A DNA stretch of 64,000 nt from Thermohalobaculum sp965263335 (lineage in GTDB: Bacteria; Pseudomonadota; Alphaproteobacteria; Rhodobacterales; Rhodobacteraceae), in contig CBDHHE010000001.1 in NCBI GenBank assembly GCA_965263335.1, positions 2,108,001 through 2,172,000 on the forward strand. Reading direction: 5' to 3'. The position numbers were made by a program, and so were the translations under genes. Shown here in pieces: positions 43,441 to 52,738 of the stretch. The notes under the pieces were generated by a model. It made no database searches, was not told where the DNA came from, and saw nothing but the letters and a program-made list of their open reading frames with translations. The number at the start of each line of letters is the position of its first letter. Positions within the stretch are counted from its first letter, which is position 1.

Positions 43441-43903
43441 CAATCGCTCAACAGCGCACGAAACTGCCGCGCTCGACTATGAGGCGCGGTTTTTCCGGCG
43501 CCGGGTTGTGACAACCGATGCAGGACGCGAAGTGCTGATCGATGCACCTGAGGCCCGCGCCTACAAAGATGGCGAAACAGTCATTGCGGCCGATGGTGTG
43601 GCGCTGGTGATCCGGGCGGCGGCGGAGCCGCTGGCGGAGGTGCGCGGGGCGGCGCTTGCCCGGCTCGCATGGCACATCGGCAATCGCCACACGCCGTGCG
43701 AGGTTCAGGCGGATCGGCTGCTGATCCAGCGCGATCATGTGCTGGAGGGCATGCTGCGCGGCCTTGGCGCTGAGATCACCCATGTCGAAGCGCCCTTCCA
43801 GCCCGAAGGCGGGGCCTATGGCCACGGGCGCACCCATGGGCATGGCCACGCGCACACGGCCCATGACGACCCGAACGCCCACATCCCGCATCGCCATGGC
43901 TGA
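43433..43903 (+). CDS. ureE: Urease nickel chaperone UreE
   Basis: 156 aa. The N-terminal domain (about 1-70) is peptide-binding-like and the C-terminal one (LAWHIGNRHTPCEVQADRLLIQRDHVLEGML) is the metal-binding domain. The tail is His-rich (HGRTHGHGHAHTAHDDPN, then HIPHRHG), as in nickel-storing UreE proteins. It delivers Ni2+ to UreG. ATG 43433 overlaps the previous gene, and the stop overlaps ureF. Confidence 0.96.
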   Translation: MTDNRSTAHETAALDYEARFFRRRVVTTDAGREVLIDAPEARAYKDGETVIAADGVALVIRAAAEPLAEVRGAALARLAWHIGNRHTPCEVQADRLLIQRDHVLEGMLRGLGAEITHVEAPFQPEGGAYGHGRTHGHGHAHTAHDDPNAHIPHRHG

Positions 43904-44543
43904 CGCAGCCTATACGCTGGCGACCTGGCTGTCGCCTGCCTATCCCGTGGGAGCCTACACCTACTCCCACGGTCTCGAGTGGGCCGTGAGCGCGGGATAC
44001 GTCTCGGACGCGGAAAGCTGCGCCGCGTGGATCAGCGATTGCGTGACGCTGGGTGCCGGGCGCACGGATGCGATCGTCTTGTCGCACGCCTGGCGGGCAT
44101 CCGTCGCTGAGGACCGGGATGCTTTGGCGGAGGTGGCGGAGCTTGCCGCAGCACTCGCGCCATCTGCCGAGCGTCTGCTCGAGACCCAGGCGCAAGGCGC
44201 GGCCTTTTCCGAGGTGACCACGACCGCGTGGAGGGATGTTGCGGCGGCACCGTATCCGGTTGTGGTTGGACAGGCCGCAGCCACTCATGGCATAACGCTT
44301 GAGGCGACGGTTCCGCTTTATCTTCAAGCGTTCGTCTCGAATCTGGTCTCGGCGGCAATCAGATTGGTGCCGCTCGGACAGAGCGAGGGGCAACGCATCG
44401 TCGCCGATCTCATGCGGCCATGCCTCGAGGTTGCGGAAGACGCCATCATCGCCAGGCTCGACGATATTGGCGGCTGTGCGATCCAGGCGGATATCTCGTC
44501 GTTCCACCACGAAACACAGACCGTAAGATTGTTCCGATCATGA
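43896..44543 (+). CDS. ureF: Urease accessory protein UreF
   Basis: 215 aa. LATWLSPAYPVGAYTYSHGLEWAVSAGYV is the UreF opening, followed by RLLETQAQGAAF and FVSNLVSAAIRLVPLGQSEGQRI. UreF bridges UreD and UreG and gates GTP hydrolysis. ATG 43896 overlaps the ureE stop; its TGA overlaps the next ATG. Confidence 0.96.
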   Translation: MADAAYTLATWLSPAYPVGAYTYSHGLEWAVSAGYVSDAESCAAWISDCVTLGAGRTDAIVLSHAWRASVAEDRDALAEVAELAAALAPSAERLLETQAQGAAFSEVTTTAWRDVAAAPYPVVVGQAAATHGITLEATVPLYLQAFVSNLVSAAIRLVPLGQSEGQRIVADLMRPCLEVAEDAIIARLDDIGGCAIQADISSFHHETQTVRLFRS

Positions 44544-44923
44544 CCGAAGACACATACGAAAAAGGCCAGGCAATTTCCGAGACATTCAATCCGGGCATGG
44601 AGGCCGCTCTGCGGGGTCGCTATGACGATCTGGTGCCGGGTCTGTCGCGCTCGGCGGTGGATTTCGCCTGGGGTCAGCAGTACGCCCGCGAGGGCCTGGA
44701 CATCAAGACCCGCTGGCTGGCAACGGTGGCGGCCCTCACCGCACTTGGCGGCCAGACCCGACCTCAGCTAAAGGTGAACATCGCGGCCGCACTCAAGTCA
44801 GGCGCCACGAAGCGGGAAGTCGGCGAAGTGATCTGGCAGATGTCTCTCTACGGAGGGTTTCCGGCCGCGATCAACGGATTGAATGCGGCGCTGGAGGTGT
44901 TTGCCGAGGTGGATGATGCCTAG
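44540..44923 (+). CDS. Carboxymuconolactone decarboxylase (CMD) family protein
   Basis: 127 aa. SETFNPGMEAALRGRYDDLVPGLSRSAVDFAWGQQYAREGLDIKTR and EVIWQMSLYGGFPAAINGLNAAL are CMD-family blocks. There is no C-x2-C motif, so an AhpD-like thiol role is excluded. The substrate is unknown. The gene is ATGA-coupled to ureF and overlaps ureG by 8 bp, so it is translated with the urease accessory genes. A member of this family between ureF and ureG is unusual. Confidence 0.88.
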   Translation: MTEDTYEKGQAISETFNPGMEAALRGRYDDLVPGLSRSAVDFAWGQQYAREGLDIKTRWLATVAALTALGGQTRPQLKVNIAAALKSGATKREVGEVIWQMSLYGGFPAAINGLNAALEVFAEVDDA

Positions 44924-45530
44924 CGTCCATGGACCATTGCGCGTAGGAATTGGCGGACCTGTCGGCGCCGGCAAGACCACGCTGACGGCCGCACTTTGCA
45001 AGGCGATGCGCGAGACCTACTCAGTCGCGGCGATCACCAACGACATCTACACCCAGGAGGATGCGGAGGCACTGATGCGCTTGCAGGCGCTACCGCTCGA
45101 TCGCATCAAGGGTGTCGAAACCGGCGGCTGCCCGCACACGGCGATCCGCGAGGATGCCTCCATCAACCTTGCGGCGGTGGCCGAGTTGCGCGCGGCGCAT
45201 CCGGACCTCGACGTCATCCTCATCGAAAGCGGCGGCGACAATCTTTCGGCGACGTTCAGCCCCGAGCTTGCAGATTTGACGATCTACGTGATCGACGTGG
45301 CTGCCGGCGAGGAGATCCCGCGCAAAGGTGGACCGGCGATCACCCGCTCGGACCTGCTCGTGATCAACAAGACCGACCTCGCCCCGCATGTCGGTGCATC
45401 GCTCGACGTCATGGAGCGCGATGCGGCCCGGATGCGCGGTGCGCGGCCGTTCTGCTTTGCCCAGCTTCGCAACGATCAGGGAACGGATGAAATCGCCCGC
45501 TTCATCGCGGCAACAGGTGGCTTGAACTGA
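44916..45530 (+). CDS. ureG: Urease GTPase UreG
   Basis: 204 aa. P-loop GIGGPVGAGKTTL, then ITNDIYTQEDAE, GVETGGCPHTAIREDASIN (Cys-Pro-His nickel site), ESGGDNLSATFSPEL and INKTDLAPHVGASLDVM. It dimerises with Ni2+ and GTP and passes nickel to apo-urease. ATG 44916 overlaps the CMD stop; an ATG three bases earlier is also possible. Confidence 0.97.
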   Translation: MPSVHGPLRVGIGGPVGAGKTTLTAALCKAMRETYSVAAITNDIYTQEDAEALMRLQALPLDRIKGVETGGCPHTAIREDASINLAAVAELRAAHPDLDVILIESGGDNLSATFSPELADLTIYVIDVAAGEEIPRKGGPAITRSDLLVINKTDLAPHVGASLDVMERDAARMRGARPFCFAQLRNDQGTDEIARFIAATGGLN

Positions 45531-45619
45531 ACGCGACAACGCTCTTTGGTGGGGCCCAGGCGACACGGCCGGTGGCGGCCTTGCGCTCGCCGAGCGGCAC
45601 ATCTGGGGAGAAGCGACGC

Positions 45620-45991
45620 ATGACCAAGCACCCTGAGTTTCACAGGCTCGACGACGAAAGCAGCGGCATTCTGCGCGACCTCGCGCCCGGGCTGACGGCA
45701 CGCATCTTCGCAGGCGAACACGCGATGTTGTCGATCGTCGATGCCGCCCCGAATTCGGAAGGCAAGGTGCACGATCACCCGGAAGAGCAATGGGGCGTTC
45801 TGCTGGAAGGCAGTGCCGTTCGCGTCCAGGGTGGCGTCGAGATCCCCGTCACCAAGGGCGATTTCTGGCGCACGCCGGGCGGCGTCCCACACACCTTGCG
45901 CGCCGGTCCCGAAGGATGCCGGGTGCTCGACATTTTCGCCCCACCCCGGGGCGCCTATCGCAATCCTGGATCGGGCTTCGGCGACGGTTGA
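45620..45991 (+). CDS. Small cupin-domain protein
   Basis: 123 aa. A single cupin with metal-site motif HDHPEEQWGVLLEGSAVRVQGG and second motif GDFWRTPGGVPHTLRAG. The starting ATG at 45620 has GGGGAG upstream. Located 89 bp after ureG and 30 bp before an alpha/beta hydrolase on the same strand, so it may belong to the same transcript. Function cannot be assigned. Confidence 0.82.
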   Translation: MTKHPEFHRLDDESSGILRDLAPGLTARIFAGEHAMLSIVDAAPNSEGKVHDHPEEQWGVLLEGSAVRVQGGVEIPVTKGDFWRTPGGVPHTLRAGPEGCRVLDIFAPPRGAYRNPGSGFGDG

Positions 45992-46021
45992 TCTGACCTG
46001 AGAGACGCAGGACCCCTATTC

Positions 46022-46825
46022 ATGCCCGTTCAATTCAAGCAGACGACTCACAGTCTCGAGATTGCGGAAACGCGACTGGACGTTGCCGCAATCGGGCGGG
46101 ACGGGGCAAAGACGCCGATCTTGTTTCTGCACGGATTTGGCTCGACCAAGGAGGACTATGCCGATCTTGTACGCCATCCCCGGTTTGCCGATCGACCCTT
46201 CCTGGCCTACGACGCCCCAGGGTGTGGCGAGACCCGTTGCGACGATCTGGCGAAGATCGACATTGGGTTCCTGGTCGAGACTGCTTTGGCGATGCTCGAA
46301 CATGCGGGGTTCACGCAGTTCCATCTTGTGGGCCATTCGATGGGCGGACTGACCGCGCTCATGCTGGCTCACACCAATCCCGAACGTGTGCTGAGCTTCA
46401 TCGACATCGAGGGCAACATCGCACCTGAGGATTGTTTCCTGAGCCGACAGATCGTGGCTCACGCCGACCCTGATCCCGAGGCATTCTTCAAGGCCTTCAT
46501 TGCGCGAACACAGACCCTTCCGGGATTTTCCTCGACGCTTTATGGCAGCACCCTGCGTCACAAAGTGCGCGCGGCGGCCGTGCCCGGGATATTCACATCA
46601 ATGGTCGAGCTGTCAGATCATGGCGGGCTCATGGCGAAGTTCCTCGGACTGCCCTGCCCGAAAATGTTCATGTACGGTGAGCAGAACCGGGGGCTGGGCT
46701 ATCTCGCCCATATCGAGGCGAGCGGGGTCCGGCTTTCACAAATCCCCGAGTGCGGCCATTTCCCGATGTATTCAAACGCACCTGTGATGTGGCGAGAGAT
46801 TGCGGACTTCATCGGCGACACGTGA
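46022..46825 (+). CDS. Alpha/beta hydrolase
   Basis: 267 aa. FLHGFGSTKEDY (oxyanion region), nucleophile Ser in LVGHSMGG, and His in IPECGHFPMYSNAPVM give the triad; no cap-domain clue to substrate. Same strand as the cupin; its 3' end converges on the SDR gene with a 13-bp gap. Confidence 0.88.
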   Translation: MPVQFKQTTHSLEIAETRLDVAAIGRDGAKTPILFLHGFGSTKEDYADLVRHPRFADRPFLAYDAPGCGETRCDDLAKIDIGFLVETALAMLEHAGFTQFHLVGHSMGGLTALMLAHTNPERVLSFIDIEGNIAPEDCFLSRQIVAHADPDPEAFFKAFIARTQTLPGFSSTLYGSTLRHKVRAAAVPGIFTSMVELSDHGGLMAKFLGLPCPKMFMYGEQNRGLGYLAHIEASGVRLSQIPECGHFPMYSNAPVMWREIADFIGDT

Positions 46826-46838
46826 ACGGGGCTGGCGA

Positions 46839-47618
46839 TCAGCCCGCCCACTGTGCGCCGCCATCCAGGTCGATCACCGTTCCCGAAAGGTAGTGAACCT
46901 GCGGCGCACACAGCATCACAGCCAGCGCGCCAACCTCCTCGGCCGTCTTCAAGCGCCCGAACGGCAAAGCTTCTTCCTTCAGAGTCTCGCGCCACCGTTC
47001 GGGATCGTCGAATTTGATCTCGGCCCAACGTCGCGCCATGGTGATGATCCTGTCGGTGAGCGTCGGCCCCGGGTTGATCCCGAAAACCCGCACATTGCTC
47101 GCCGGGGTCTCGGCACCGAGAGCGTTGGTCAACCCGATCAGCGCGGCGTTTCCAGCAGCCCCCGCGATGTAGCCGGGCCGGACCGCCCGCCCGCCCATAC
47201 CTATGATGTTGACGATCGTGCCAGCGCCCCGCGCCGACATTGCAGGCGCATAGAGCTTGCAGAGATGGATGTAGCCGAACACCTTGAGATCCCAGCCTTC
47301 GCGCCAGGCAGCCATTGTCACGTTGGCAATGTCTCCAGCCGGGATCGCACCCGCATTGTTCACCAGGATGTCGATGTCGGGATGCTCTGCAAAGACGCGC
47401 TCGCGTTCCTCATCCCGTGAGAGATCGGCCATGAAGGGTGTCACTGCACGCCCCGTCTCGGCCGCCATCGTGGAGGCCGCCTCAGCCAGAGCCGCTTCGC
47501 TGCGCGCGGTGATGACGAGATCGGCGCCCTCCTCGGCGAAGGCCCGCGCCGTCGCAAGCCCGATCCCCTTTGAGCCACCCGTTACGAGCACAGTCTTGTC
47601 GGTCAGACCCAGATCCAT
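46839..47618 (-). CDS. SDR-family protein with altered catalytic residues
   Basis: 259 aa. The Rossmann motif VLVTGGSKGIGLATARAF and NNAGAIPAG are normal. The usual active site is not: Tyr is in GYIAGAAGN, so the Lys four residues later is Ala, and the preceding Ser position is occupied by Gly (IVNIIGMGG). It may be a non-catalytic or specialised SDR. ATG 47618 with GCGGAGG is preferred over the upstream in-frame ATG. A 200-bp gap separates it from the divergent transporter operon. Confidence 0.88.
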   Translation of the reverse strand: MDLGLTDKTVLVTGGSKGIGLATARAFAEEGADLVITARSEAALAEAASTMAAETGRAVTPFMADLSRDEERERVFAEHPDIDILVNNAGAIPAGDIANVTMAAWREGWDLKVFGYIHLCKLYAPAMSARGAGTIVNIIGMGGRAVRPGYIAGAAGNAALIGLTNALGAETPASNVRVFGINPGPTLTDRIITMARRWAEIKFDDPERWRETLKEEALPFGRLKTAEEVGALAVMLCAPQVHYLSGTVIDLDGGAQWAG

Positions 47619-47818
47619 TGCATCCTCCGCTGCTGTGCGCGCATAGAACACGCCCACGCTCTCTGCGCCAAGCGATGCCGTGCGTTCTCCCGTATATGGA
47701 TAAATCGGAGACTGTGCTTGCGCCGTCTATCTGCCGGTCTAACGTGTGAGGTCAGGAAGCGGACGCGACAGAATGATCCGCCGGCATGATGAGAACATTT
47801 CGACAGGGAACGCAGACC

Positions 47819-48985
47819 ATGACTCAGTTGGACTTCACAAGACGCCAAATGCTTGCGCTGGCAGGTGGTGCCGCAGCGGCAGCGGGCCTGCACGGAACAA
47901 CCGCGCTGGCAGCAGAGCCGCTCAAGCTCTGGACCATCGGCGTGGCCAAAGTGGGCGCCAAGGACTGGAGCGCGATGGAAGCGCAGGCCGGCATTTCGAT
48001 TGCCTACAACGCAAAATCCGCCCGCGCCGACGAGGCCATCCAGAAGATGGTCGTGGGCGACGGCAACAAGCTCTATGACGCGATGTCGGACAATGGCGGC
48101 GGCATGGAAGACGCGCTGGCCAGCCAGGGGGTCATCACCGAGCTCGACGTCAGTCAGATCCCGAACTGGAGCAACGTTCTGCCAACCTACCAAGAAGGCG
48201 GCGCGGCAGCGGACACGATTCGCTACGAGGGCAAGATCGTCTCGATCCCCTACATCTCCAACGCGGACAGCCTCGCCTACAACCACTCGGTCATTGGCGA
48301 GGAACTCACGTCCTGGGATGCGCTCTTCGATGAGCAGTTCAAGGGCCGGGCAGCCATGCAGAACGACTTCGGCCCGACACTCACCAACACCGCGATCTAT
48401 CTGAAGCAAAGCGGCAAGCAGGACATCGAAGATGCCTCGGACATGACGCCGGACGAGGTCAAGGGCGTCTGCCAGTTCCTGATCGAGCAGAAGAAGAAGG
48501 GTCAGTTCCGCACCTTCTGGGACGGGTTCCAGAACGGTGTCGACTTGCTGGCGTCGGAAGAAGTGCTGGTCTCGAGCTGCTGGGAGCCGATCCAGGTGGT
48601 CTCGGCCAAGAAATCCGGCAAGGAGATCCGCTACGGCACCATGAAGGAAGGACACCAAACCTGGAACAACATGTTCATGCTGACCAAGGGCGGCGAGGAG
48701 CGTGGCCAGGCCGAGAACTTCTACAAGCTGATGAACGTGTATCTCTCGCCCTGGTTCGGCGCGCGGACATTGGCGACACTCGGGTTCACACCACAAATGC
48801 AGGGCGTGAATGAATATGTCGAAGCGCATCCCGACGACTTCGACGATGCCACGAAAGCGGTGATTGCCGAGCGGCTGAGCAACAAGCAGTCCCGTCTCGC
48901 TGTCAGCGGCAACGCCTGGCAGAACGTCTTCCCGACCCATATCCGCGACTATCAGGACTGGTGGGCCCGCGTTCAGGCCGCTTGA
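47819..48985 (+). CDS. PotD-like ABC substrate-binding protein with Tat-type signal
   Basis: 388 aa. FTRRQMLALAGGAAAAAGL near residues 6-24 looks like a Tat signal. The mature part (LKLWTIGVAKVGAKDWSAMEAQAG, DAMSDNGGGMEDALA, IVSIPYISNADSLAYN, WDALFDEQFKGR, VLVSSCWEPIQVVSAKKS) is of the PotD/iron(III)-type periplasmic binding fold. Atypical for PotD: it lacks the usual YDVAVPG opening, so the ligand may differ. First gene of a seven-gene operon. Confidence 0.88.
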   Translation: MTQLDFTRRQMLALAGGAAAAAGLHGTTALAAEPLKLWTIGVAKVGAKDWSAMEAQAGISIAYNAKSARADEAIQKMVVGDGNKLYDAMSDNGGGMEDALASQGVITELDVSQIPNWSNVLPTYQEGGAAADTIRYEGKIVSIPYISNADSLAYNHSVIGEELTSWDALFDEQFKGRAAMQNDFGPTLTNTAIYLKQSGKQDIEDASDMTPDEVKGVCQFLIEQKKKGQFRTFWDGFQNGVDLLASEEVLVSSCWEPIQVVSAKKSGKEIRYGTMKEGHQTWNNMFMLTKGGEERGQAENFYKLMNVYLSPWFGARTLATLGFTPQMQGVNEYVEAHPDDFDDATKAVIAERLSNKQSRLAVSGNAWQNVFPTHIRDYQDWWARVQAA

Positions 48986-49851
48986 TGGCGCGAACCAGTC
49001 TTTCGACCCGGCTTCAGCGGGGGGCATTCTACGTGCCCCTCGTCTTCATGGTGGTGTTCTTCGCCCTGCCGGTGGCGCTGACCGCCGTGTGGAGCGTGTT
49101 CGAGCGCACGATGTTCTGGATGGAGCCGGGGTTTACCCTGTTTGCCTACGAGAACTTCTTCACCTCTGCACGGCTCGAGAACTTCCTCGCGTCGATGTAC
49201 CACTCGCTGATCTCGGTCGTGATTTGCCTGGTGCTGGGCTTTCCCATCGCCGTCTTCGTGCGCCGCCGCGTCCCGCAGGTCGCGCAACACCGTGTTGTGC
49301 TGCTATTCATCCTGCCGTTCATGGTGTCCGAAATCATCCGCGTCTTCGCACTTCGTCCAGTGCTGCAGCGAAACGGCCTTGTGAACGAAACACTCCAATC
49401 TGTTGGATTGATTGAGGAACCGATTACCTCCATCCTCTTCACGCCGACAGGTGTGATCATCGGAGAAGTGTTGTCGTTCCTGCCGTTCATCGTCTTCAGC
49501 GGCTTTCTCGCAATGGAAGCCGTGCCCAAGTACATCTTCGAGGTGTGCGAGGATCTCGGCGCCTCGACGTTCCGCGTCTACAAGGACGTCATCCTGCCGC
49601 TGGCCGCGCCGGGCATTTTTGCGGGCTCGGTCTTCATCTTCGTCAACGGCATCGGCATCGCCCTGTTGCCGAACATACTCGGCGGTCCTGGTGCCGTGAA
49701 CGCGGGCCTGATCGCGACGCAGGCCATCGTGGCACTCGACTTCCCGCTTGCGATGGCGATCTCGGCGATCATGATGGCGACCTTGTTCGGGCTGCTCTAT
49801 CTGGGCCACCGCCTCTTCGACCTCACGACGATCCTGGAGCCTTCGCGGTGA
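48985..49851 (+). CDS. Polyamine-type ABC permease 1
   Basis: 288 aa. Six helices, start ATG 48985 overlapping the SBP stop. MFWMEPGFTLFAYENFF and the EAA loop CEDLGASTFRVYKDVILPLAAPGI place it in the PotB/PotC superfamily. The stop overlaps the next start as GTGA. Confidence 0.92.
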   Translation: MARTSLSTRLQRGAFYVPLVFMVVFFALPVALTAVWSVFERTMFWMEPGFTLFAYENFFTSARLENFLASMYHSLISVVICLVLGFPIAVFVRRRVPQVAQHRVVLLFILPFMVSEIIRVFALRPVLQRNGLVNETLQSVGLIEEPITSILFTPTGVIIGEVLSFLPFIVFSGFLAMEAVPKYIFEVCEDLGASTFRVYKDVILPLAAPGIFAGSVFIFVNGIGIALLPNILGGPGAVNAGLIATQAIVALDFPLAMAISAIMMATLFGLLYLGHRLFDLTTILEPSR

Positions 49852-50732
49852 ACGACTACGCCAATCCCTGGGGCTATCGGCTGCAATGGCTCTATCTTCT
49901 TCTGGTCGTGTTTACCCTCATGGTTCCAGTGTTCTACGTTATGTATGTCTCATTCAACGAGAACGGATTCGGTGCCGCCGAGTACGTCTTCACGCTGGAA
50001 TGGTACGGCGTGATCTTCAACGACCGGCTGATGATGAACGCGCTCGGCTGGACCTCGGCGCTGGCGATCGCAACGGTGCTCGTGACAGTCCCGTTCGCGG
50101 TGCTCGCCGCAAAGCGCTACAAGGCGGCACAGAGCAAGGTCTTCGTGGTCTTCCTCCTGCTTTCGCCGCTTTTCGTTGCTGCCGACATCTTCGGAGCGGC
50201 CCTGCTGGTCTACTTCAAGAACCTCAATCACACATTCGCGGCCCTTGGCGAGCAACTTGGCGTGACGTTCATGGACGACTGGTTTGCCCTCGGCTTTACG
50301 ACCGCTTGGATCGGGCTTGTGATCTACACGATCCCCTATGCCTTCATCGTCGTTCTGATCACCATGGGGCGTTACAACACCGAGCAGACCGAAGCTGCCC
50401 GCGCCTGCGGCGCCACCGCCTGGCGGGCCTTCTGGGACATCGAGTTCCCGCAAATCCGCCCCGGCGTCCTTAGCGCCTGTGCGTTCACGGTCATCCTCTG
50501 CTTCAACGAGTACACCCGCACCAGCCTGCTGAAGGGCGGGTTCGACACATTCACCACGGTCCTTGTGAGCCAGATGTTGAACGAAGGCATGTCAGAGCAG
50601 TCCTATGCGATGTCGAGCCTTGTCAGCTTCGTTGCCATCGCGGTCATCGGCGCCATCATTCTGATCACGCTGATCAGGACGGACAAGCTGGATGTCGAGG
50701 CGCGCGCCAAAGCTCAGCCGGTGACCTCATGA
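49848..50732 (+). CDS. Polyamine-type ABC permease 2
   Basis: 294 aa from GTG 49848, with six helices. VPVFYVMYVSFNENGFGAAEYVFTLEWYG and the EAA loop ARACGATAWRAFWDIEFPQIRPGV are family blocks. Overlaps permease 1 (GTGA) and the ATPase (ATGA) by 4 bp each. Confidence 0.92.
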   Translation: MNDYANPWGYRLQWLYLLLVVFTLMVPVFYVMYVSFNENGFGAAEYVFTLEWYGVIFNDRLMMNALGWTSALAIATVLVTVPFAVLAAKRYKAAQSKVFVVFLLLSPLFVAADIFGAALLVYFKNLNHTFAALGEQLGVTFMDDWFALGFTTAWIGLVIYTIPYAFIVVLITMGRYNTEQTEAARACGATAWRAFWDIEFPQIRPGVLSACAFTVILCFNEYTRTSLLKGGFDTFTTVLVSQMLNEGMSEQSYAMSSLVSFVAIAVIGAIILITLIRTDKLDVEARAKAQPVTS

Positions 50733-51793
50733 CACTGGCGGTCGAGACCCGCGGGCTGTCCAAGCACTACGGACGCGTTCGCGCCCTGGACGGCGTGGAT
50801 GTGGCGATCCGCGCGGGAGAATACTTCGTGCTGCTGGGTCCCTCGGGCGGCGGCAAGACCACGCTCCTCAGAACAATCGGCGGCTTTCACAAACCCACCG
50901 CGGGGCAGGTGCTCCTGCATGGCCAGGATGTCAGCGACCAGCCGCCAGAGATGCGGCCGACGGGGATGGTCTTCCAATCCTATGCGCTGTTCCCTCACAT
51001 GACCGTCGCGAAGAATGTGGGCTACGGTCTTGTTCTGGCCAGGAAAAAGGCGTCCGAGATCGAACAGAAAGTCGGCGCGATGCTCGAGATGGTCGGGCTG
51101 TCCGGTCTTGGCCAACGCAAGCCGCACGAGCTCTCGGGCGGACAGCAGCAGCGCGTCCAGCTCGCCCGCGCCCTCGTGCTCGACCGGGACATTCTACTGC
51201 TGGACGAGCCCCTGGCGGCATTGGACGCGCAACTGCGCAAGGACATGTGCCTCGAGCTCAAGCACCTTCAGGAAAAGGTGGGCATCACCTTCATCCATGT
51301 GACGCACAATCAGGAAGAGGCGATGACAGTTGCCGACCGCATCGCCCTGATCGCCGATGGCAAACTGGTGGAGCAAGGCAGTGCGCGAGAGGTGTACGAA
51401 GCCCCCAAGGCCAGATTTACCGCGAGCTTCGTCGGAGAGAACAATCTCCTGGATGGCCGCATCGCCACGCTGACCTCATACACGGCCACGGTCGAGACCG
51501 GCGGTGGTCTCATCACGGTGCCACGCGTGACCGGTGCTGCGGAAGGCGCGAGCGTTTCGGTTTCGATCCGCTCGGAGCTGCTGACAATGACCGATGCGCA
51601 GGATGCGAAGCTGAGCGGCACCTATCTCGAGGCCGTGTATCTCGGGTTGACGACGTCGCATCGGATCGCCCTAGCGGATGGCACCGAGGTGACGGCGCGG
51701 GTCGTCTCCGGTCCGGGTGCCCGCCCCCGCGAACCTGGCAGCGCCATCAACCTGACATGGCCCGACACTGCCGCACGGCTGCACATCGACTGA
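50729..51793 (+). CDS. Polyamine-type ABC ATPase
   Basis: 354 aa. Walker A GPSGGGKTT, Q-loop FQSYALFPH, signature LSGGQQQRVQLARAL, Walker B ILLLDEPLAALD, H-loop THNQEEAM. A C-terminal TOBE-like domain follows residue 250. Forms the import motor with the two preceding permeases. Confidence 0.94.
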   Translation: MTLAVETRGLSKHYGRVRALDGVDVAIRAGEYFVLLGPSGGGKTTLLRTIGGFHKPTAGQVLLHGQDVSDQPPEMRPTGMVFQSYALFPHMTVAKNVGYGLVLARKKASEIEQKVGAMLEMVGLSGLGQRKPHELSGGQQQRVQLARALVLDRDILLLDEPLAALDAQLRKDMCLELKHLQEKVGITFIHVTHNQEEAMTVADRIALIADGKLVEQGSAREVYEAPKARFTASFVGENNLLDGRIATLTSYTATVETGGGLITVPRVTGAAEGASVSVSIRSELLTMTDAQDAKLSGTYLEAVYLGLTTSHRIALADGTEVTARVVSGPGARPREPGSAINLTWPDTAARLHID

Positions 51794-51805
51794 CGGAGGT
51801 CTGAA

Positions 51806-52735
51806 ATGCCCTGGTCCAACCCCCGTGTCCCCTACCGGATGTCCAGCCGGACAAAGCGGCTGGAACCGCCTGAGGGCAAGCCGATCATCGTCAATCTCGC
51901 CATGAACATCGAGTACTGGCCGTTCGACCGGCCCATGCCGCGCGGCGTGTTGCCGCCGCCGCACGGTGCGCAAATCGAGCCGCCCGATGTTCCCAACTAC
52001 TCCTGGGTCGAGTACGGGATGCGCTGCGGCATGCCTCGCTTCATGGACATGGTCGCTCAGCGCGGTCTGCCCGTCTCGGCGCTGATGAACGCACAGGTTG
52101 CCGATGTCTACACGGACCTGATGGACGAGATCGTCTCAGCGGGCTGGGAGCTTGTCGGCCATGGCTGGATCCAGCAATCGCTCAAGAACGCCGATGACGA
52201 GGAAGCGGTGATCAAGCGCTGCCTCGCCAGGCTCGAGCAATGCGACGGCAAGCGGGTCAGATCGTGGTTGGGGCCCGGACTCGGAGAAAGTCACGACACC
52301 ATCGATTTGCTTCGGGAAAATGGCATCGAGTTCCTCCATGACTGGGTCATCGATGATCTCCCCTTCTGGATCCGCACGAAGCACGGGCCGATGGTGGGAC
52401 TGCCCTATGCACTCGAGCTGAACGATGTGCCGCTCTATGCGATCAAGAACGCCTCGACCGACGAGATCCTGAAACGTTTCGAAGCAACGCTTGCGGTCTT
52501 CGAACGCGAGACCGAGCAGAACCCCCGCTGCCTCACCTTCGGCCTGCATCCGCACATCATCGGTGTGCCCCACATCGCGTACCAGTTCGAAAAGGTGCTC
52601 GACCTTCTTCTTGAACATCCTCAGACGGTCTTCATGACCTCGCACCAGATCGGCGACTGGTTCGTCGCGGCGGACGGCACGAACGGCGCAGACGTCGCAC
52701 CCTACACCGACACCCTGCCCCCGCTGCCGGAGTAG
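51806..52735 (+). CDS. PuuE-like NodB-fold hydrolase, first copy
   Basis: 309 aa. A polysaccharide-deacetylase-like fold of the PuuE/allantoinase branch: IIVNLAMNIEYWPFD, NYSWVEYGMRCGMPRFMDMV, GWELVGHGWIQQS, LGPGLGESHDTIDLL and LPYALELNDVPLY are the blocks. The classical NodB metal ligands (TFDD, H-x3-H) are not in place: NIE and GHGWIQQS are seen instead. Members of this branch cleave cyclic or linear amides rather than sugars. It lies 12 bp after the ATPase. Function inferred. Confidence 0.82.
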   Translation: MPWSNPRVPYRMSSRTKRLEPPEGKPIIVNLAMNIEYWPFDRPMPRGVLPPPHGAQIEPPDVPNYSWVEYGMRCGMPRFMDMVAQRGLPVSALMNAQVADVYTDLMDEIVSAGWELVGHGWIQQSLKNADDEEAVIKRCLARLEQCDGKRVRSWLGPGLGESHDTIDLLRENGIEFLHDWVIDDLPFWIRTKHGPMVGLPYALELNDVPLYAIKNASTDEILKRFEATLAVFERETEQNPRCLTFGLHPHIIGVPHIAYQFEKVLDLLLEHPQTVFMTSHQIGDWFVAADGTNGADVAPYTDTLPPLPE

Positions 52736-52738
52736 CCG

